From assembly GCA_018366495.1 (NCBI GenBank), contig JAGZHZ010000003.1, positions 73,027-137,026 on the forward strand: a DNA stretch of 64,000 bases. The letters run 5' to 3'. Positions 26,839-35,611 of this stretch are shown piece by piece. Both the position numbers and the translations under genes were made by a program. Source of the stretch: Clostridiales bacterium (GTDB lineage Bacteria > Bacillota > Clostridia > Lachnospirales > Lachnospiraceae). Below the pieces are notes generated by a model. It was not told where the DNA came from. It searched no databases and saw only the letters and a list, made by a program, of their open reading frames with translations. Numbering within the stretch: the first letter of the stretch is position 1; each line of letters opens with the position of its first letter.

Positions 26839-27477
26839 CTATAAGGAAATCAGCCGACTCGTGCCAAGGCGTTCCGCTCCCAGCTCCAGGAATTTTTCTG
26901 CATCTTCTAACGATGAAATTCCTCCTGCTGCTTTTACTTTTACATTTTTTCCAACATGCGCTTTCATCAGCGCTACGTCTTCAAATGTCGCGCCACCGCC
27001 TGCAAATCCGGTGGAAGTCTTGATATATTCAGCTCCTGACTGTGTCACAACCTCGCACATTTTTATCTTTTCTTCCTCTGTCAGAAGACACGTCTCAATA
27101 ATCACTTTCAGAAGTTTTCCCTGACATGCCGCTTTGATTTCTTTGATCTCACTCAGCACGTCCTCATACCGCCCTTCTTTTACCATTCCGATATTGATCA
27201 CCATATCGATCTCGTCTGCGCCGTTAGAGACGGCATCTTTTGTCTCCTCCACTTTTGCTTTCGTTGTCATGTATCCATTCGGAAAACCTATAACTGTGCA
27301 GATACAAAGCTGCTCTTTTCCATACTCTTTTGCCCTTTTTACAAAGCAAGGCGGTATACATACGGATGCTGTGTGATATGCCATGCCCTCATCGCATATT
27401 TTCTTAATCTGATCCCAAGTTGCGCTTTGTTTTAATAGTGTGTGATCGACATATTTTAAAATTTCCTGTTTTTCCAT
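26839..27477 (-). CDS. deoC: Deoxyribose-phosphate aldolase
   Basis: 212 residues. It cleaves 2-deoxyribose 5-phosphate into glyceraldehyde 3-phosphate and acetaldehyde. The Schiff-base lysine is in 'EYIKTSTGF', with the second lysine in 'VKAAGGI' and Asp/Glu in '[10 protein letters not shown]'. The start is the ATG at 27477 with AAAGGAAG upstream; the frame extends to 27525 but overlaps deoB and lacks a ribosome-binding site. It forms a nucleoside catabolism operon with udp and deoB. Confidence 0.95.
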   Translation of the reverse strand: MEKQEILKYVDHTLLKQSATWDQIKKICDEGMAYHTASVCIPPCFVKRAKEYGKEQLCICTVIGFPNGYMTTKAKVEETKDAVSNGADEIDMVINIGMVKEGRYEDVLSEIKEIKAACQGKLLKVIIETCLLTEEEKIKMCEVVTQSGAEYIKTSTGFAGGGATFEDVALMKAHVGKNVKVKAAGGISSLEDAEKFLELGAERLGTSRLISL

Positions 27478-27514
27478 TTTTCTTCCTTTCTCTTTAACGG
27501 TTTCACTCATTTTT

Positions 27515-28702
27515 TTATTCTGCAATCTCGTTTAAAATCGAAGATCCGATCGTTCCTTCTGGCATTTTCACCCCAAAATTATCTGCAATCGTCGCTCCGA
27601 TCACGGCAAATGTATCTTGTTCCGGCAGTACTCCTCCTTTTTTCATGGAAGGAGAGTAGGACAGTAAAAATACCTTTTCCCTTGTATGGTCTGTCCCTGT
27701 ATGTGTCGGATCATTTCCATGGTCTGCCGTCAAAATTACGAGATCATCCTCGCGCATCACAGATAAGAATTCTCCTAATTTCTGATCAAATTTTTCGATC
27801 TCTTTTCCGTATCCTTCTACATTTCTTCTATGGCCCCAAAGCGCATCAAAATCTACCAGATTTGTAAAACAAAGTCCTGTAAAATCCTTTTTTGCCATCT
27901 CGATCGTCTGCTCCATTCCATGCACAGAACTGTCTGAATGGTATGCCTCTGTGATTCCTTCTCCTACAAAAATGTCCTGGATCTTTCCGACAGATATGAC
28001 ATCCAGTTTTCTTTCTTTGAGCGCATTCAGAACCGTTTTCCCGGATGGTTTCAGCGCATAATCGTGTCGGTTTGATGTTCTCTTAAATTCACCTTTTTTT
28101 CTGCCAATGTACGGTCTGGCAATGACACGGCCTACTTTCCATTCTTCTTTCATGGTCAGTTCCCGCGCGATCTCGCAGTAGCGATACAGCGTATCCAGTC
28201 CCATTGTCTCTTCATTTCCACAAATCTGGAGCACGGAATCGGCAGAAGTATAGACGATGAGAGCTCCTGTACGGATCTCTTCTTCTCCCAGTTCTTCCAG
28301 AATTTCTGTTCCGCTGGCGCTTTTATTTCCGATAATCGTTCTCCCCGTTCTTTTCTCCAACTCCTCAATCAGTTCTTTTGGAAATCCAGTATCTGTAAAA
28401 GTCTGAAACGGTTTTTCTGTTTTCAGCCCCATCATCTCCCAGTGTCCTGTCATTGTATCTTTTCCATTGCTCGCCTCTTTTAAAACTGCATATTTTCCAA
28501 GCGGATGCTCAGCTGGCATGATATGTTTCAGTGGATGCAGATTTGCAATGCCCAGTTTCTGTAAGTTCGGAATATGCAGCGTCATGTGATCTGCAATATG
28601 TCCGAACGTATCTGTATTTTTATCTCCATACAGCTCTGCATCCGGCATAGCTCCTATCCCAAGTGAATCAAGCACAATCGTAAATATTCTTTTATATCTC
28701 AT
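27515..28702 (-). CDS. deoB: Phosphopentomutase
   Basis: 395 residues. It interconverts (deoxy)ribose 1-phosphate and 5-phosphate, linking nucleoside phosphorylase to deoC. The alkaline-phosphatase-fold metal ligands are visible: '[14 protein letters not shown]', '[11 protein letters not shown]'-like '[20 protein letters not shown]' elements and the phosphothreonine loop '[12 protein letters not shown]'. The ribosome-binding site is AGGAG. It lies 8 bases after udp. Confidence 0.96.
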   Translation of the reverse strand: MRYKRIFTIVLDSLGIGAMPDAELYGDKNTDTFGHIADHMTLHIPNLQKLGIANLHPLKHIMPAEHPLGKYAVLKEASNGKDTMTGHWEMMGLKTEKPFQTFTDTGFPKELIEELEKRTGRTIIGNKSASGTEILEELGEEEIRTGALIVYTSADSVLQICGNEETMGLDTLYRYCEIARELTMKEEWKVGRVIARPYIGRKKGEFKRTSNRHDYALKPSGKTVLNALKERKLDVISVGKIQDIFVGEGITEAYHSDSSVHGMEQTIEMAKKDFTGLCFTNLVDFDALWGHRRNVEGYGKEIEKFDQKLGEFLSVMREDDLVILTADHGNDPTHTGTDHTREKVFLLSYSPSMKKGGVLPEQDTFAVIGATIADNFGVKMPEGTIGSSILNEIAE

Positions 28703-28710
28703 ATTTTCTC

Positions 28711-29496
28711 CTATTCTTTCGCCATGCGGTCTTGCTGGATCAAAATTCGGATTGCTTCCACAGCCGTTTTTATTGCTCCGTCCGTTTCATGCTGAATTAT
28801 ATTTTCCATTCCTGCTTTTTCCCGCTCCTGATTTCCAAGCACAAGAAAATCAGCTCCCACACGAACACCTAGTGACATCCCTACAATAAACAGGGCGGCG
28901 CTCTCCATCTCAGACGCTTTACACCCCATTTTAAGCCAGGCGTTCCATTTTTGCTCCAGTTCATACCCGACTGGTTTTGACAGTGGATCATGTTGTCCAA
29001 AAAATGAATCTTTTGACTGCACCACTCCAGTATGACAGCGATATCCTAATTTTTTTACTGCTTCCCGCAGTGCAGCCACCACCTCAAAGTCAGCGACAGC
29101 AGGATATTCAATGGGAGCATATTCTTTGCTTGTTCCCTCCATTCGCACCGAACCTGTGGCAATCACCAGATCCCCTCCTTTTACGGACAGATCCATTCCT
29201 CCGCATGTTCCGACACGGATAAACGTATGGGCGCCGCACTGAACCAGCTCTTCCATCGCAATCGCAGCAGAAGCGCCTCCAATTCCTGTCGATGTCACGC
29301 TTACTTTTTCCCCGTCCAGATATCCGGTATACGTCACAAATTCTCTGCTGTCTGCCACAAGCTGTGCGTCCTCAAAATATGCCGCAATCTTCTTGCACCG
29401 CTTCGGGTCTCCTGGAAGAATCACATAATTTCCCACATCACCTTTTCTAATCTGCAAATGGTATTGAACCCCTGCTTCTGTTGAATAGTTCTGCAT
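28711..29496 (-). CDS. udp: Uridine phosphorylase-type nucleoside phosphorylase
   Basis: 261 residues, NP-I family. It splits nucleosides with phosphate to base and (deoxy)ribose 1-phosphate. Motifs: 'VILPGDPKR', '[17 protein letters not shown]', 'RVGTCGGMD' (phosphate site) and '[10 protein letters not shown]' (ribose site). The 'STGIG' and the region '[10 protein letters not shown]' point to the uridine phosphorylase branch rather than DeoD, but purine substrates cannot be excluded. It is the first gene of udp-deoB-deoC, with a TG-G-TACAAT extended -10 at 29526-29531. Confidence 0.88.
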   Translation of the reverse strand: MQNYSTEAGVQYHLQIRKGDVGNYVILPGDPKRCKKIAAYFEDAQLVADSREFVTYTGYLDGEKVSVTSTGIGGASAAIAMEELVQCGAHTFIRVGTCGGMDLSVKGGDLVIATGSVRMEGTSKEYAPIEYPAVADFEVVAALREAVKKLGYRCHTGVVQSKDSFFGQHDPLSKPVGYELEQKWNAWLKMGCKASEMESAALFIVGMSLGVRVGADFLVLGNQEREKAGMENIIQHETDGAIKTAVEAIRILIQQDRMAKE

Positions 29497-29551
29497 CTGT
29501 CTGCCCCCTTTTCTTCTTTTTTGTTATTGTACCACAGTTTTCCATTTCCGA

Positions 29552-30226
29552 CTACAACAGTTTTTCCAGCTCTGCTTCCATCTTTTCCATCACTTTTGCA
29601 TAAGAAAGCAGCTTCTTTCTGACCTCTTTTTCATCTTCTCTTTGCTGCTTATAGCATAGACGGTGTTCCATGCTTGCCCAAAAATCCATCCCCACTGTGC
29701 GCAGCTGTACTTCCACAGGATAATATTCCATACTTGTCACAAACATCCGCTTTTCAGGGAAATGATATCTGGAATGTTTTTCCTCGCACGCTGTACTGTT
29801 CCATTCTTTCTGATCCATATAATAAACCGGAACGCCTAAAATCAAATGATAGCTCCGATACCCATTTTGTTTTGGATTTCGGATATAATCTCTCTCTCGA
29901 ATCACAATCAGATCTTTTTGTTTTTTCAGAGCATCGGACAAAAAGGCGATGTCTTGTCTCGTATAACAGATTACGCGGATTCCCGCAATATCTCTTAGAT
30001 TTTCTTTTATACTCATCACGCTTTCTTCCAGTTGCTTTCTTTTCATTTTTTCTTCTATGCTCTGTTTTCTCTTTATTCTGCTCTCTATATGGTGAATCGG
30101 AGGCAGCACTGAATTTTGATATAATGTATGGTTTAAAACTTCTAAACGTGCCATCAGCAATTTTTTAGCATCCTCATACGGCACAATCATCTCGTAATAC
30201 TGTTCATCTGTCAAAGCTGTTTTCAC
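29552..30226 (-). CDS. Small alarmone synthetase (RelA/SpoT synthetase domain only)
   Basis: 224 residues. The protein consists of a RelA/SpoT nucleotidyltransferase domain: 'RDIAGIRVICYT', 'RDYIRNPKQNGYRSYHL' (GTP-binding and G-loop) and 'VEVQLRTVGMDFWASMEH'. It lacks the HD hydrolase and the regulatory TGS and ACT domains of long RSH proteins. It should make (p)ppGpp from GTP/GDP and ATP and resembles RelQ/YjbM-type enzymes. It is followed by the nucleoside salvage operon and preceded by a terminator, so it is probably expressed from its own promoter. Confidence 0.9.
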   Translation of the reverse strand: MKTALTDEQYYEMIVPYEDAKKLLMARLEVLNHTLYQNSVLPPIHHIESRIKRKQSIEEKMKRKQLEESVMSIKENLRDIAGIRVICYTRQDIAFLSDALKKQKDLIVIRERDYIRNPKQNGYRSYHLILGVPVYYMDQKEWNSTACEEKHSRYHFPEKRMFVTSMEYYPVEVQLRTVGMDFWASMEHRLCYKQQREDEKEVRKKLLSYAKVMEKMEAELEKLL

Positions 30227-30337
30227 CTCTATGTCTGTTTTTTCTTTTTCATCTCACACCACTTTCGTCATCATACTCTATTTTCTTCATTTTCCTGTGA
30301 TTATTTTCTAAATTTTTTCTAAATTTTTTTATTTCTT

Positions 30338-30395
30338 CAAAAAAAGAGGTTCACACAAAATCATCTATATTGGATGATTAAGCGATCCCCTCTTT
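30338..30395 (-). terminator. Terminator of the thioredoxin-fold gene
   Basis: Outer stem AAAGAGG / CCTCTTT and inner stem AATCATC / GATGATT on the minus strand, followed by TTTTTTT, just after the stop at 30404. Confidence 0.75.
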
Positions 30396-30403
30396 CTGAT
30401 AAT

Positions 30404-30688
30404 CTAACTGTTTGCAATTAAATTCATCACTTCGTTCCTCTCCAAAACCTTTCCTTCTGAAATGATTCTGTCGATATATAGAAGAGCTGGCTCTCTTGTG
30501 ACCCCATATTCCCGGATCTCCGCCGGATCTGTCACACGTGCAATCGGAACTTCCATATAAAATTTCATAAGTCCCTCTCTCACATTTTTTTCAAGCATAT
30601 CGCATTGTTCCTTGTCCTGCCCTAAAATTGCAATTCGATTTCTTTTCTTCTGATCTGGATGGGTTTCTTTCTTTTTAAAAAACAGCAT
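30404..30688 (-). CDS. Small thioredoxin-fold-like protein lacking a CxxC pair
   Basis: 94 residues. After a basic N-terminus, 'RIAILGQDKEQCDMLEKNVREGL' (split across residues about 16-38), 'ARVTDPAEIREYGV', 'EPALLYIDRIISEGKV' follow the pattern of the small redox-active disulfide (thioredoxin_3) family. In that family the first motif normally reads 'GSGCxxC'; here only the second cysteine remains, so dithiol chemistry is unlikely. Possibly a single-Cys glutathione-like or structural role; this is inference. The start is the ATG at 30688, 8 bases after AGGAGG. Its promoter is TTGCAC/18/TATAAT at 30783-30812. Confidence 0.6.
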   Translation of the reverse strand: MLFFKKKETHPDQKKRNRIAILGQDKEQCDMLEKNVREGLMKFYMEVPIARVTDPAEIREYGVTREPALLYIDRIISEGKVLERNEVMNLIANS

Positions 30689-30782
30689 CCTCATCCCCTC
30701 CTGTCTCTCATACAAATCTGCACCGTTTTATTTTTCATTTATTCTTCCTTTTTGTTTCTCCTCTTTCCTTGTCCTATTTTTT

Positions 30783-30812
30783 ATTATACGCTACTTTATT
30801 CTATCTGTGCAA
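30783..30812 (-). promoter_or_regulatory. Promoter of the thioredoxin-fold gene
   Basis: TTGCAC (30807-30812), 18-base spacer, TATAAT (30783-30788) on the minus strand; the -35 box overlaps the last codons of the Ogg gene. Confidence 0.6.
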
Positions 30813-31634
30813 CATACTTCCTCTCTTTTCTTCTTTTGTCAAATCATAGTAAAAAATATACTGCTGCAAAATTCCTGAAAAATTTTCATATCTTTCAAAT
30901 GGAAAGCCATCCGGATAGTGCTCCAGCAGTACCTGTCTGATATGTGTATCGATCGGAAATGCCTCTTTTTTTTGCAGTGCAAAAAGGCAAATGCAGTCTG
31001 AAACTTTTTCTCCAATTCCGCAGAATTCCATCAGCTTTGTTCTTGCTTTTGCATATGGCAGTTGTTTTAATTGTTCCAAATTTCCCCATTCCATCACCTG
31101 TCTGGCTGTCTTTTCTATGTAACGGCTGCGATATCCCAGATTGCAGGATCTTAGTTCTTCTTCACCGGCTGCGGCAAGAACTTCCGGCGAAGGAAAATCA
31201 AAATAAACTGTTCCGTTCTGACTTGTTTTTCTTTCTCCAAATCTCTCACAGATCGTTTCAATACATTTTCGGATTCTTTTTATATTATTCTGCTGTGAAA
31301 TAATAAAAGAAATCATCATCTCCCACAGATCCTGATGCAAAATGCGAATTCCACTTCCATACTGTGCAGCGGTACACAGATAAGTGTCTTCTGTATCAAT
31401 CCTGTCTATCACCTTAGCATAGTCGAAATTCAGATCAAAATATTCCTTCCAGACAGTCTCAAATTCGGATTCACTGCAAAAAAGAAAAATGCCATCTTCT
31501 CTTTGTTCCATCTCCAGATATTTCCCGAACGCAACAATTTCATATCGGTTTTTCTCTATTTCTTTCATACGAAAGCACTGGCCAGAGCCGCAAATCTGTT
31601 TTAAATCGAAATATTTCTCATTCAGTTTTACCAT
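30801..31634 (-). CDS. 8-oxoguanine DNA glycosylase (OGG1-like)
   Basis: 277 residues. It removes oxidised guanine from DNA. The N-terminal 'GSGQCFRM' corresponds to the family's QCFRW motif, and the helix-hairpin-helix 'FCGIGEKVSDCICLFAL' contains the catalytic lysine (in GEKV), followed by the catalytic Asp in 'FPIDTHIRQ'. The HhH-GPD domain fills the C-terminal two thirds. The start is the ATG at 31634, 7 bases after the end of larC; the frame to 31682 lies inside larC. Together with nth two genes upstream it gives a base-excision-repair context. Confidence 0.9.
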   Translation of the reverse strand: MVKLNEKYFDLKQICGSGQCFRMKEIEKNRYEIVAFGKYLEMEQREDGIFLFCSESEFETVWKEYFDLNFDYAKVIDRIDTEDTYLCTAAQYGSGIRILHQDLWEMMISFIISQQNNIKRIRKCIETICERFGERKTSQNGTVYFDFPSPEVLAAAGEEELRSCNLGYRSRYIEKTARQVMEWGNLEQLKQLPYAKARTKLMEFCGIGEKVSDCICLFALQKKEAFPIDTHIRQVLLEHYPDGFPFERYENFSGILQQYIFYYDLTKEEKRGSMLHR

Positions 31635-31641
31635 TTTTCTT

Positions 31642-32922
31642 CTATCCCTGTCTTTCCTGCTCTTTTTTTGCCTGCTCTGCAATCATCTGATAAATTTCCG
31701 GATAAGGTTTTCCGCTTCTTCTGCTCAGCTGCGCAGCGCTCTCATATTCCGGATATATCATCTGCCCTGATTCTTTTTGACATATTTTCACATTTGCCTC
31801 TCCATAAGGGGTAGATATCGTTCTGATTTCTCGCTGCAGTATTGTCCTTTCCATTTTAATTCGGCGGATTCCGATCGTTGTCGTATTTTCAAAAATGATA
31901 CGTTCCATCCTTCTTACGTCTTCCTCTGCGCAGATAACGTTCAGCTGATATGCCGGACGATTTTTTTTCATATACAGAGGCATATAGCTGACATCCCGCG
32001 CCCCTTCTTCAAACAGGCGCTCCATCACATATCCCAGCGCTTCTCCCGTACAGTCATCTATGTTTGTTTCCAGTTTTAAAATTTCATCTTGCTCCGCTGT
32101 CATCTCTTGTCTTTCAATCAACATTGCGCGGAGAATTCCAGGTCTGTCATACGTTCTTTTTCCGGCGCCCATACCCGTTTTTTTTATTTTAAATTGTTTC
32201 GGAAGCTTTTCTGATGTTCGGATTGCCGCTGCAATAGCCGCCCCTGTCGGTGTGACAAGTTCTCCCTTTGTCTGTGTGACATTTAAAGTCAGTCCATGCA
32301 TCTGAGCAATCTGTACCACAGCCGGAACGGGAACAGGAATGATTCCATGCTGGCATCTGATCGTCCCCTGCCCTTCTGTCAAATCTGGAATGATAACTTC
32401 TTCAATATCTAAATTGTCAATGCACACAGCTGCGGCAGCGATATCTACAATCGAGTCTACTGCTCCTACTTCATGGAAATGAACATGTTCTTTCTTCACT
32501 CCATGTACGTTTGCCTCTGCTTCTGCCAAAATCTCAAAAACAGTGGCTGCAATTTTTCTTGCGCCTTCTGTCATCTCTGTCTTTTTTAAAATCTGCATGA
32601 TTTCTGACAGGCCACGATGTTCATGTTTTATAGGATGATTCCTGTGTTCCTGTGTATGTCCATCATTCTCCCTATCGTTTCCATGGAGATATTCCATGTC
32701 ATGATCATGGTTTTCATGCGTCTTATCTAAAATCACGTCAAAATCACAGACATCCAGCCCTGATTTTTTTACCCTTGTAATTTTTGTCTGAAATTCCTCG
32801 ATCGGAAGGCTGGAAAGCGTTCTCTTTAAAACCGTCTCATCTGCCCCTAAATCCAAAAGCGCTGCAACCGTCATATCTCCGCTGATCCCTGAACTGCATT
32901 CCAGATACAGTACATTTCCCAT
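31642..32922 (-). CDS. larC: Nickel-pincer cofactor biosynthesis protein LarC
   Basis: 426 residues. LarC inserts nickel into the pincer cofactor used by lactate racemase and related enzymes. Visible: 'LYLECSSGISGDMTVAALLDLG' start, a His-rich segment (about 70-105) likely to bind nickel, 'HFHEVGAVDSIVDI' and 'TNIDDCTGEALGYV'. The reading frame is continuous, in contrast to Lactiplantibacillus plantarum, where LarC is known to be made by programmed frameshifting. larA, larB and larE are not in the window. GGAGG precedes the start. It lies between nth and Ogg in one minus-strand unit. Confidence 0.93.
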   Translation of the reverse strand: MGNVLYLECSSGISGDMTVAALLDLGADETVLKRTLSSLPIEEFQTKITRVKKSGLDVCDFDVILDKTHENHDHDMEYLHGNDRENDGHTQEHRNHPIKHEHRGLSEIMQILKKTEMTEGARKIAATVFEILAEAEANVHGVKKEHVHFHEVGAVDSIVDIAAAAVCIDNLDIEEVIIPDLTEGQGTIRCQHGIIPVPVPAVVQIAQMHGLTLNVTQTKGELVTPTGAAIAAAIRTSEKLPKQFKIKKTGMGAGKRTYDRPGILRAMLIERQEMTAEQDEILKLETNIDDCTGEALGYVMERLFEEGARDVSYMPLYMKKNRPAYQLNVICAEEDVRRMERIIFENTTTIGIRRIKMERTILQREIRTISTPYGEANVKICQKESGQMIYPEYESAAQLSRRSGKPYPEIYQMIAEQAKKEQERQG

Positions 32923-32949
32923 CTTTTTTCCTCCATCTCTGTTCTATGT

Positions 32950-33597
32950 TTATTTCTTCAAAGTCACGCCGTTTTTCTGACAGATATCACTGAGGCAGCA
33001 TCTGTCGCAGTGGGGTATTGTTCTGGCTGTACAAACTTCTCTTCCATGAAAGACAAGCCGATGACAGAAATCGCTTCCTTCTTCTCCCGGAATGATCTTC
33101 CACAGTTCCATCTCTACTTTTTTCGGTTCTTTGATCTGGTCTACCAGTCCGATTCGATTGACCAATCGGATGCAATGGGTATCTGTCACAATCGCCGGCT
33201 TTCCAAATACGTCTCCCATAATCAGATTAGCGCTTTTTCTCCCTACTCCCGGCAATTTTAAAAGAGCCTGAAAATCATCTGGAACTTTTCCATCATATTG
33301 ATCTCTTAATATTTTCATACAGGCGCTGATATCCCTTGCTTTGCTTTTCCCAAGCCCGCACGGTCTGATAATCGCCTCTATCTCTTCCGGTTCTGCCTGT
33401 GCAAGAGCATTCACATCCGGATATTTTTTATATAAATCTTCTACTACAATATTAACCCTGGCATCTGTACACTGTGCTGTCAGACGCACTCCTACCAACA
33501 GTTTCCATGCCTGATCATATTCCAGTGTACATCCCACGTCAGGATATTCCTTCTTTAATCGTTCGATCACTTCCAGTGCCCATTCTTCTTTTGTCAT
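32950..33597 (-). CDS. nth: Endonuclease III (DNA glycosylase/AP lyase)
   Basis: 215 residues. It excises oxidised pyrimidines and nicks AP sites. The HhH motif 'KLPGVGRKSANLIMG' holds the catalytic lysine, and 'VTDTHCIRL' the catalytic Asp. A [4Fe-4S] loop is formed by the four cysteines in 'VCTARTIPHCDRCCLSDIC' (spacing 7-2-5, one residue longer in the first gap than the E. coli 6-2-5). It is the first gene of nth-larC-ogg. The ribosome-binding site is weak. Confidence 0.95.
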   Translation of the reverse strand: MTKEEWALEVIERLKKEYPDVGCTLEYDQAWKLLVGVRLTAQCTDARVNIVVEDLYKKYPDVNALAQAEPEEIEAIIRPCGLGKSKARDISACMKILRDQYDGKVPDDFQALLKLPGVGRKSANLIMGDVFGKPAIVTDTHCIRLVNRIGLVDQIKEPKKVEMELWKIIPGEEGSDFCHRLVFHGREVCTARTIPHCDRCCLSDICQKNGVTLKK

Positions 33598-33731
33598 ATT
33601 CTTTCTGACCTTTCTATATCTTATTCTCTTTTTATTTTCTGTTTACCGCTTTAATATAAGATATCTGCGGCAGTCTTATCTGCTATAGAGCGGCAGGTTC
33701 CCTGCCTGCTTTTCAAAACAAGTTTAGCTTT

Positions 33732-33760
33732 ATTATTCAATTAATTATAAGAATTGTCAA
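33732..33760 (-). promoter_or_regulatory. Promoter of nth-larC-ogg
   Basis: TTGACA (33755-33760), 17-base spacer, AATAAT (33732-33737) on the minus strand. The 130-nt leader contains a compact hairpin GGCAGG-TTC-CCTGCC (plus strand about 33692-33708) without a U-tract on this strand. Confidence 0.6.
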
Positions 33761-33827
33761 GAAAAAAACCTCTTTCTTTCTGCTCACAAACAGATAGACT
33801 TTCTGCCATAAATTTCTCACTTTCTTA

Positions 33828-33856
33828 TTGTTTTTCTTTCAAAAAGCTTCTACAAT
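33828..33856 (+). promoter_or_regulatory. Promoter of the DUF3786-DUF2284 unit
   Basis: TTGTTT (33828-33833), 17-base spacer, TACAAT (33851-33856), leading directly to the ribosome-binding site AAGGGG. Confidence 0.55.
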
Positions 33857-33891
33857 AATAGTGATAAAGAATCCGGAAGGGGATGAATGAT

Positions 33892-34545
33892 ATGATCGAA
33901 AAGAAAAAATCAAATTATGAAAAATGGTGTGAAGAATGGCGTCAAAAGTTTCTTCAAATGGATCTGTCTGACTTAAAGATGCGCATACCGGAACTTATTG
34001 ACCATGGTACGTCTCTTTCTATCCGTCACTTTGGGAAACCGTATTATATCGATAAACAGACTGGAATCATCTCTGCCTCTGATTCCTTTGAATCTGTCTC
34101 TTCTACTATTCGGCTTAATATCTATACTCTGCTTGCCTATGCAAAATCATACGCGCATCTCCAAAATCAATGGGTTCCGTTTGAGCAATTAAAAAATGCA
34201 CGTCCATTTGCTCCGGCTTTTCAAAAAGGGAATGTCCAGTCATTTGCCCAAACTTTTGCCGGACGTATGGACCATCTTGAGATGGCATTTGAAAAGCTGG
34301 GCGGCAAGAAAATTCCTTTTTCCGATATAGGCTATCAGATTGATGCATTTTCCTGTATTCCGATGCGCTTTCTTTTTTGGGACGAAGACGATGAATTTCC
34401 TGCTCAGGCAAACATTTTATTTGATAAAAGCGCTACGGATTTTATTCATGTAGAAAGTACTGTCACCATTGCTTCTGTCGGTATTGTTATGCTCACAGAA
34501 GCCGCCGGTCTCATGCCTTCCGGCAGTTTTTTTCAGGTGAACTGA
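33892..34545 (+). CDS. DUF3786 domain protein
   Basis: 217 residues, soluble. The C-terminal half carries the DUF3786 hallmark 'IPMRFLFWDEDDEFPAQANILFD' (in pieces across about residues 162-185) followed by 'ATDFIHVES'. Members occur mainly in anaerobes, and no biochemical function is established. The start is the ATG at 33892, 9 bases after AAGGGG, rather than the ATG three codons earlier, which touches the ribosome-binding site. A DUF2284 gene follows 60 bases later, probably in the same transcript, so the two may act together in metal- or corrinoid-related metabolism; that link is inference. Confidence 0.78.
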   Translation: MIEKKKSNYEKWCEEWRQKFLQMDLSDLKMRIPELIDHGTSLSIRHFGKPYYIDKQTGIISASDSFESVSSTIRLNIYTLLAYAKSYAHLQNQWVPFEQLKNARPFAPAFQKGNVQSFAQTFAGRMDHLEMAFEKLGGKKIPFSDIGYQIDAFSCIPMRFLFWDEDDEFPAQANILFDKSATDFIHVESTVTIASVGIVMLTEAAGLMPSGSFFQVN

Positions 34546-34605
34546 TGAACTGATCGTTTTTCTTTTCTATTTTATCACAAAGAATCCATATCAGGAGGAA
34601 AACAG

Positions 34606-35193
34606 ATGGAAAAAAATCAAAGAGATTACCAAATAGAAACATTTACCGCCCAAGTCGATGTGTTGGAATATCTTCATACCTGTGTCAATGCAGAAGAGTT
34701 TTTGGAATGGTTTTTGGAATGTTGTAAATCATGTCCAAATTATGGAAAAATATGGTCCTGTCCGCCCTATTCTTTCCAGCCGGAAGAGTATTGGCGCCAA
34801 TATCAGACCTTGTTTTTATATGCCAGAAAGATTATTTTTTCTGAAGAACAGATAAAACAGAACTATACTCCGGAACAATTAAATATTTTTACCAGCCGTG
34901 CACTTCAGAACGAAAAGCAGGACATGGCAAAACAGCTGTTTCTTCTGGAACAAAAGTTTGAGGGAAGTATCAGTCTCTCTGCAGGCTGTTGTCAGATGTG
35001 CGGTCAAGACAACTGTACAAGGAAAGATAACATCCCTTGCCGCTTCCCTGAATAAATGCGCTATTCCATCGAATCTCTTGGAGGAAATGTCGGATTAACC
35101 ATCACAAAATATCTTCATCAGGAACTGCTGTGGATGACAGAGGGCAGACTTCCGCAATATTTTATTCTGGTCGGCGGACTTTTAAAAAAATAG
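34606..35193 (+). pseudogene. DUF2284 metal-binding protein interrupted by an in-frame TAA
   Basis: The frame from ATG 34606 (AGGAGG 9 bases upstream) encodes 149 residues of a DUF2284 protein, with the cysteine clusters 'CCKSCPNYGKIWSCPP' and 'CCQMCGQDNC...CRFPE', then meets TAA at 35053-35055. The same frame continues without a break to a TAG at 35193, encoding 'MRYSIESLGGNVG' and the family C-terminus 'FILVGGLLKK'. DUF2284 proteins are about 190 residues and have one residue, typically Lys, between 'PE' and 'MRYS'. An AAA-to-TAA change is the simplest explanation. A truncated protein plus restart at the ATG 35056 directly after the stop (TAAATG) is possible, as is a sequencing error. Confidence 0.85.
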
Positions 35194-35202
35194 AAACAAC
35201 AA

Positions 35203-35236
35203 GGACATATTTCAAACTGTATGTTGAAATATGTCC
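35203..35236 (-). terminator. Terminator of the small-protein gene
   Basis: 13-bp perfect stem GGACATATTTCAA / TTGAAATATGTCC with an 8-nt loop, followed on the minus strand by TTGTTGTTTCTATTTTTTT. It lies 17 bases past the stop at 35254. It may also stop plus-strand transcripts from the DUF2284 gene, although the plus-strand U-tract is poor. Confidence 0.8.
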
Positions 35237-35253
35237 TCTATTATCAAAAATTT

Positions 35254-35352
35254 TCACTCCAACAATCCTTTCAAAAAATAATAAACCATCTTTAACGTCT
35301 TTTCTGACTTTGTCTTTTTTAGTAGAATCGTTATTTCTTCCAAGTAATTCAT
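35254..35352 (-). CDS. Candidate 32-residue small protein
   Basis: ATG at 35352 opens a 32-residue, amphipathic Lys/Leu/Tyr-rich peptide (starts MNYLEEITILL, ends YYFLKGLLE). AGGAGG lies 12 bases upstream; an alternative ATG at 35364 would add four residues but touches the ribosome-binding site. A promoter (TTGACT/17/TAAATT, 35492-35520) upstream and an excellent terminator downstream frame it as an independent short transcript. It is divergent from the XRE regulator gene. Similar short 'EEI..LL......L..VY.F.K.L' peptides next to XRE regulators are familiar in Lachnospiraceae, but I cannot name a family. It could be a regulator partner of the XRE protein. Confidence 0.5.
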   Translation of the reverse strand: MNYLEEITILLKKTKSEKTLKMVYYFLKGLLE

Positions 35353-35491
35353 GTTGTTTTCCATCCTCCTGCGAACCTGTATACTTTTTATTTCTATTCT
35401 GACCCATTCTCCCTTTTTTCTATGACAGCACATTTCGATCAAAACTGTCATTTTTCTATTTTTTCAGTCAGTATAGAAAACTCATAAAATA

Positions 35492-35520
35492 AATTTACAC
35501 AATTTTCCAGTATTAGTCAA
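35492..35520 (-). promoter_or_regulatory. Promoter of the small-protein gene
   Basis: TTGACT (35515-35520), 17-base spacer, TAAATT (35492-35497) on the minus strand, about 140 nt before the ORF. Confidence 0.5.
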
Positions 35521-35539
35521 GAAAAACATTATATTTTTC

Positions 35540-35568
35540 TTTACTTCAAAGTATTTCTGTTGTATAAT
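35540..35568 (+). promoter_or_regulatory. Promoter of the XRE regulator gene
   Basis: TTTACT (35540-35545), 17-base spacer, TATAAT (35563-35568). It is back-to-back with the small-protein promoter, with about 20 bases between the two -35 boxes. Confidence 0.6.
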
Positions 35569-35611
35569 AATGTAGAAAAATGTCAATTTTCGAGAAAGGA
35601 AGTCATGACTT

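Noticed and set aside
33690..33720. GGCAGG-TTC-CCTGCC hairpin as an independent terminator
   Set aside because: The stem is only 6 bp and the minus strand has no U-tract; no plus-strand gene ends there. Kept only as a leader hairpin of nth.
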